Origin: an uncultured Cloacibacillus sp.
GTDB taxonomy: Bacteria > Synergistota > Synergistia > Synergistales > Synergistaceae
DNA length: 16,483 nt
Assembly (NCBI GenBank): GCA_900544635.1
Contig: UQVV01000013.1
Coordinates: forward strand, 1 to 16,483
Reading direction: 5' to 3'
The notes under the pieces were generated by a model, which was not told the origin of the DNA, searched no databases, and saw only the letters and a list, made by a program, of their open reading frames with translations. Position numbers and translations under genes: made by a program. This document shows, piece by piece, positions 13,293 through 16,483 of this stretch. Numbering within the stretch: the first letter of the stretch is position 1; each line of letters starts with the position of its first letter.

Positions 13293-13559
13293 CTATTCCC
13301 CCTTCGCCGCGCGCAGCAGAGCCGTCTCGAGCCGCGCCTTTATCGTAATCTCTATAGCGCCCTGGTCCTGTATAACGACGCTAGCGCCGCTGACGGAATG
13401 TTTGTCAAGCATCTCCCTGACCAGCCCCTCGGTGCGCTTCGCGAAAATCACGCTGTTCGCGCCGCGGTAGTCGAGCTCGAATCTCTCACAGGGCGAAACG
13501 GTAACGACGCAGTCCGACGACTCCAAAGTCCCCGCGCTTGCCGTGTGAAGAAGTTCCAT
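13293..13559 (-). CDS. citD: Citrate lyase acyl carrier protein (gamma subunit)
   Basis: An 88-residue acyl carrier protein of citrate lyase. Its serine carries the 2'-(5''-phosphoribosyl)-3'-dephospho-CoA prosthetic group that shuttles acetyl and citryl groups between CitF and CitE. The N-terminal ASAGTLESSD motif places the attachment residue at Ser14, as in other CitD proteins. Length and the small alpha/beta pattern fit. The ATG (13557-13559) has GGAGGAG 10 nt upstream. It is first in the citDEF block, 72 bp after tctA; that spacer contains two adjacent perfect palindromes. The genes that build and attach the prosthetic group (citG, citX) and acetylate it (citC) are not in the window. Confidence 0.95.
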   Translation of the reverse strand: MELLHTASAGTLESSDCVVTVSPCERFELDYRGANSVIFAKRTEGLVREMLDKHSVSGASVVIQDQGAIEITIKARLETALLRAAKGE

Positions 13560-13574
13560 CGAATCATCACTCCT

Positions 13575-13607
13575 CCGTTAAATTAACGGGGAAGCCGAGG
13601 CTTCCCC
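13575..13607 (-). repeat. Two adjacent perfect palindromes between tctA and citD
   Basis: CCGTTAAATTAACGG (13575-13589, 7-bp arms, 1-nt centre) directly abuts GGGGAAGCCGAGGCTTCCCC (13588-13607, 9-bp arms, 2-nt centre). On the minus-strand message the GC-rich hairpin comes first. The AT-rich palindrome follows and partly overlaps the citD ribosome site. The first hairpin is followed by GTTAATTT, a poor T-tract, so it could be a weak terminator, a processing hairpin, or an operator pair. Confidence 0.65.
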
Positions 13608-13631
13608 ACAAACGTTCCTTATTATAGCCCC

Positions 13632-15134
13632 TTACGCCGCCGCGGCCTTCCGCTTTTTGCGCCAGTCGCTGATGAAGGGCCACGCTATGGAGAATATCGT
13701 CAGGAAGAAGAGCACCCAGCAGATAGTGCCGCGGAAGAATATCGACGGGTCGTTGTCCGCGAGCATCATCGACTGGCGGTAGGACTGCTCCATAGAGGCT
13801 CCGACGACGACCGCGAGAATCATCGGCGACGTAGGCACCTTGAACTTCTTCATAAAGTAGCCGAAGAGTCCGAGAACGACGAGGACGACGAAGTCGACTA
13901 CGCTGAAATTGATGGTGTAGGCGCCGATGAAGGCGACCGCGACTATCGCGGGGTAGAGAATCTTCGTCGGCACGGCGAGGATGCGGACTAGGAGGCTCGC
14001 GAGCGGCAGGTTGATGATGGCGCAGACGATGTTGCCTATGAACATACTCGCGATGACCGTCCACGCGACGTCCGCGTGCTGCTCGAAGAGAAGCGGCCCG
14101 GGCTGCATGCCGAGAATCATCAGCGCGCCGAGCATGACGGCCGTAGTGCCGGAGCCGGGAACGCCGAGCGTCATCATCGGGATGAGCGCGCCGACGGAGC
14201 AGGCGTTGTTCGCCGCTTCTGGGGCCGCCAGCCCTATGATTTCGCCTTTACCGAACTTCTCGGGCTCCTTCGCCCACTGCTTCTCGTTGTTGTAGGCCAT
14301 GAGAGCCGCTATCGTACCGCCGGCTCCGGGAAGGACGCCGACGAAAAATCCGATGGGCGTCTCGCGCAGAATCGCCGGCAGGCAGCGCTTGAACTCATCC
14401 ATCGTGACCCAGATGCGGCCGAATTTGGATTGTATCTTGATGGCCGCCTCAGACTTAATCGTCTCCATATTCTGGAAGACCTCGCCCAAGCCGTAGACGC
14501 CGATGATGACAACGACGACGTCGATGCCGGTCTGGAGAGCCGTGAGGCCGAAGGTGAAGCGTATCGCGCCGGACTGCGGGTCGATGCCGACCGTCGCAAT
14601 CATGAGGCCGAGGCACATCGAGAGAAGCCCTTTGAGCATAGCTTCCTTAGATATAGCCGCTGTCGCCGCGAGCGCGAAGCACATAAGCATGAAGTATTCC
14701 GGCGGGCCGAACTTAAGCGCGAAGCGCGCGACGGGGACGGCTATCGCGACGAACGCTATCGTGGAAAGCATGCCGCCGATGAAGGAAGCTATCGCGGAGA
14801 TGGCGAGAGCCGCTTCCGCGCGTCCCTGCGTCGCCATCGGGTAGCCGTCGAAGCAGGAGGCGACAGAGGCTCCGTCGCCGGGGACGTTGATGAGTATCGA
14901 GCTGCGCGAGCCGCCGAACATCGCTCCGTAGTAAATGGCGCACATCGTGACAAGCGCAGTGTCTGGGCTCATGGTGAAGGTGAGCGGGATAAGAAGCGCT
15001 ATACCGGTGCTGGGCCCTATGCCCGGGAGCATGCCGAGAATCGTTCCGAGCGCTGAGCCTATTGTGAGCCACACCAGATTGGTGAAGGTCATGGCCTGAA
15101 CGAAACCGGAGAATAATAGACTAAAGACTTCCAT
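13632..15134 (-). CDS. tctA: Tripartite tricarboxylate transporter, large membrane subunit TctA
   Basis: A 500-residue inner-membrane protein with about 10-12 hydrophobic segments, the transport channel of a TTT system. With TctB and the periplasmic binding protein TctC it imports tri- or dicarboxylates using the ion gradient. Two family signatures are visible. The first is GMLPGIGPSTGIALLIPLTF (about 34-53) followed by YYGAMFGGSRSSILINVPGD. The second is its inverted-repeat counterpart: GVLPGAGGTIAALMAYNNEK, then APEAANNACSVGALIPMMTL and GVPGSGTTAVMLGALMILGM. Length is normal. The ATG has GGGAGG 8-9 nt upstream, and the gene starts 18 bp after tctB. Citrate as substrate is inferred from co-directional citDEF downstream. 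Confidence 0.95.
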   Translation of the reverse strand: MEVFSLLFSGFVQAMTFTNLVWLTIGSALGTILGMLPGIGPSTGIALLIPLTFTMSPDTALVTMCAIYYGAMFGGSRSSILINVPGDGASVASCFDGYPMATQGRAEAALAISAIASFIGGMLSTIAFVAIAVPVARFALKFGPPEYFMLMCFALAATAAISKEAMLKGLLSMCLGLMIATVGIDPQSGAIRFTFGLTALQTGIDVVVVIIGVYGLGEVFQNMETIKSEAAIKIQSKFGRIWVTMDEFKRCLPAILRETPIGFFVGVLPGAGGTIAALMAYNNEKQWAKEPEKFGKGEIIGLAAPEAANNACSVGALIPMMTLGVPGSGTTAVMLGALMILGMQPGPLLFEQHADVAWTVIASMFIGNIVCAIINLPLASLLVRILAVPTKILYPAIVAVAFIGAYTINFSVVDFVVLVVLGLFGYFMKKFKVPTSPMILAVVVGASMEQSYRQSMMLADNDPSIFFRGTICWVLFFLTIFSIAWPFISDWRKKRKAAAA

Positions 15135-15152
15135 AAAATTGTCCTCCCTTCG

Positions 15153-15590
15153 TTACGGCAGAGTGAACAGGAACATCTTCGTAAAGACGTACCATACGCC
15201 GACGGAGAAAATGACGGAGACCGCGATGTTCGCAATCCAGCCCTTGACGCCGTTGACGAGGAAAAGCATCGCGCCGAGGAACAGCGTCGTACTTATTATG
15301 AAGCCGGCGAGCTCAAGGATGGCCGCATATCCGAGGCAGCAGACTATAAGCCCGACGATGAGCACCCAGTAGCCGGGGTCGGCCTTGCTCTTCTTGGGGA
15401 CGTACCCGCGCTTGATGCCGCGCATGAGAACCATTGCGGAACAGATAAAAGCTATAGCGCCGACTCCGAGAGGGAAATATTTCGGCGCCATCGGATTTCC
15501 GATAGCCGCGTCCGGCAGGAGCCACGCCGCAACGATGTAGACGAAGCTGAACGCCAGAGAAAAGATGCCGACGACTTTATCCGAATTCAC
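15153..15590 (-). CDS. tctB: Tripartite tricarboxylate transporter, small membrane subunit TctB
   Basis: A 145-residue membrane protein with four hydrophobic segments: an N-terminal one (VVGIFSLAFSFVYIVAAWLL), GVGAIAFICSAMVLMRG, a long central one (VLIVGLIVCCLGYAAILELA), and a last stretch before the C-terminus. A basic loop lies after the second. This is the TctB layout. I start at GTG 15588-15590 because AGGAG lies 8 nt upstream. Longer in-frame starts (TTG at 15617, GTG at 15599) overlap or precede that site. It lies 125 bp after tctC, a spacer that contains a strong hairpin, and 18 bp before tctA. Primary-sequence conservation of TctB is low, so the call leans on topology and position. 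Confidence 0.88.
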   Translation of the reverse strand: MNSDKVVGIFSLAFSFVYIVAAWLLPDAAIGNPMAPKYFPLGVGAIAFICSAMVLMRGIKRGYVPKKSKADPGYWVLIVGLIVCCLGYAAILELAGFIISTTLFLGAMLFLVNGVKGWIANIAVSVIFSVGVWYVFTKMFLFTLP

Positions 15591-15598
15591 ATTCCTCA

Positions 15599-15603
15599 CT
15601 CCT
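15599..15603 (-). promoter_or_regulatory. tctB ribosome binding site deciding a GTG start
   Basis: AGGAG on the minus strand lies 8 nt before the GTG at 15590. It favours this start over the upstream TTG at 15617. Confidence 0.65.
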
Positions 15604-15620
15604 TTTCTTTTGGACAAGAC

Positions 15621-15667
15621 AGGCGGCAGGGATGGTGATATTCTTGCGAACGCTCCGCCTGCCGCCT
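15621..15667 (-). repeat. Stem-loop in the tctC-tctB spacer
   Basis: A perfect 10-bp inverted repeat, AGGCGGCAGG (15621-15630) and CCTGCCGCCT (15658-15667), encloses 27 nt. On the minus-strand message it follows the tctC stop by about 48 nt and has no T-run behind it. It is therefore better read as an mRNA-stabilising or partial-attenuation hairpin than as a terminator. Confidence 0.7.
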
Positions 15668-15715
15668 AATTTTTATGATGCGTGAAACTGTTGCTTTACC
15701 GCGTTGAGATTACTG

Positions 15716-16483
15716 TTACTGCTGCTTGAGGAAGCCGATCTCGGCGAGGATGGACTTGTACTCTTCGTTGGTCTTTTCGAGGAAAGCCGTGAACTCGTCC
15801 GGGCCCATGTAGACGGGATCCCATCCGTTTCTAGCGCAGAGGTCGAGCCATTCCTTGCTCTCGGACATCTTCTTAAGAGCGTCGGCCATGATGTCGCGCG
15901 CCTCATTGCCCATCTGCTGCGCGCCGAAAAGTCCGCGCCAGTTGATGAAGACCGTGTCGATGCCGGATTCCTTGAGCGTCGGGACGGCGCTCAGCGGGCC
16001 GGTCTTCACGCGCTCGGGAGCGGTGATCGCGAGGACCTTGATGTCGCCGGACTCAAGAGCTCCGACGGTCTCGGCCATACCGGTCGAGAAGAGGTCGATG
16101 TGTCCGCCCATGAGGTTCGCAAGTCCGCCTTCCTGGAGGGAGATGAACGGGATTTCCTTAAGGTTCGTGATTCCGGCCGCGCGCATTGCCTGGAGGAACT
16201 GCACGTGGTCCATGCTTCCCGCGGAGCTCGTGCCGCCGACCTTGACGCTCTTCGGGTCCTTCTTTATCGCTTCCACAACGTCGTTGATGGTGTTGTAGGG
16301 TGAGTTCTTCGGCACCGCGAACGCGCCGTAGTCGTCGATCAGACGCGCGATAGGCGTGAGGTTCTTATAGCCGAGCGGTGTCTGTCCCGTGAGGTTGATA
16401 AGAAGAAGAGGCGGAGAGAAAACCGTGATGACATAGGGGTCTTTCGCTTTGCGCTGGATATAGGCGAGGCTGACCGCGCCGCC
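15716..16483 (-). CDS. tctC: TTT solute-binding protein TctC (Bug family), N-terminus cut by right window edge
   Basis: The last 255 residues of a periplasmic substrate-binding protein of the TctC/Bug family. Full members have roughly 320-330 residues, so the signal peptide and first strands lie outside the window. The frame stays open to the edge. Typical features in order: PIARLIDDYGAFAVPKNSPY, the ligand-loop-like KVGGTSSAGSMDHVQFLQAM, GGLANLMGGHIDLFSTGMAE in the second lobe, and VFINWRGLFGAQQM followed by the C-terminal helices. It is the first visible gene of the tctC-tctB-tctA-citDEF cluster and would capture the carboxylate for TctAB. Any promoter lies outside the window. The substrate is inferred from the lyase genes; Bug proteins also bind other carboxylates. 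Confidence 0.94.
   Translation of the reverse strand, partial: GGAVSLAYIQRKAKDPYVITVFSPPLLLINLTGQTPLGYKNLTPIARLIDDYGAFAVPKNSPYNTINDVVEAIKKDPKSVKVGGTSSAGSMDHVQFLQAMRAAGITNLKEIPFISLQEGGLANLMGGHIDLFSTGMAETVGALESGDIKVLAITAPERVKTGPLSAVPTLKESGIDTVFINWRGLFGAQQMGNEARDIMADALKKMSESKEWLDLCARNGWDPVYMGPDEFTAFLEKTNEEYKSILAEIGFLKQQ

Noticed and set aside
12144..13586. Long plus-strand open frame opposite citF, citE and citD
   Set aside because: It spans three well-supported minus-strand genes, is rich in Arg, Ala and His, and has no ribosome site or family motif. It is an antisense shadow.
1..16483. CRISPR array, insertion sequence or phage genes
   Set aside because: No regularly spaced repeats, transposase motifs or phage structural genes were seen on either strand.

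Overview
The window looks like chromosomal DNA of a strictly anaerobic, GC-rich bacterium. Pyruvate:ferredoxin oxidoreductase, rubrerythrin, a citrate lyase operon with a tripartite tricarboxylate transporter (TTT), and DUF2284/DUF1622 proteins together suggest an amino-acid or organic-acid fermenter, possibly of the Synergistota. That placement is inferred from gene content; no marker gene in the window proves it. Nearly all genes lie on the minus strand. Exceptions are ppnP (1803-2123) and a small orphan gene (4875-5108).

Left part (1-3065, minus unless stated): the start of rubrerythrin (cut by the left edge) with its promoter; cobO overlapping the end of nudC; divergent ppnP (+) with a strong terminator; an AT-richer ParE/RelE-type toxin with a Phd/YefM-type antitoxin, carrying a palindrome over the -10 box; and tRNA-Ser(TGA) with a near-consensus promoter and its own terminator.

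Middle-left (3065-5134): a probable three-gene operon, DUF2284 cysteine-rich protein, DUF1622 membrane protein and small transaldolase, read from one good promoter. A 77-residue orphan gene diverges from it and ends in a 15-bp bidirectional terminator.

Central part (5156-10545): a biotin-dependent carboxyltransferase subunit (oxaloacetate decarboxylase alpha / PycB / transcarboxylase 5S type) without a biotinyl domain, and nifJ (pyruvate:ferredoxin oxidoreductase). Each has its own promoter region and upstream terminator. The spacer upstream of nifJ carries two sets of helically phased direct repeats.

Right part (10841-16483): a co-directional tctC-tctB-tctA-citD-citE-citF cluster, with tctC cut by the right edge. 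It joins a TTT uptake system to the three structural subunits of citrate lyase. The predicted flow is: TctC binds citrate or a related tricarboxylate and TctAB imports it; CitDEF cleaves citrate to acetate and oxaloacetate; the carboxyltransferase decarboxylates oxaloacetate to pyruvate; NifJ oxidises pyruvate to acetyl-CoA, CO2 and reduced ferredoxin. The lyase-activating genes (citC, citX, citG) and the biotin carrier and membrane subunits of a decarboxylase are not in the window. The most noteworthy items are this citrate module with structured intercistronic spacers, the DUF2284-DUF1622-transaldolase operon, and the unusual N-terminal extension of the carboxyltransferase. I found no CRISPR array, insertion sequence or clearly new system.
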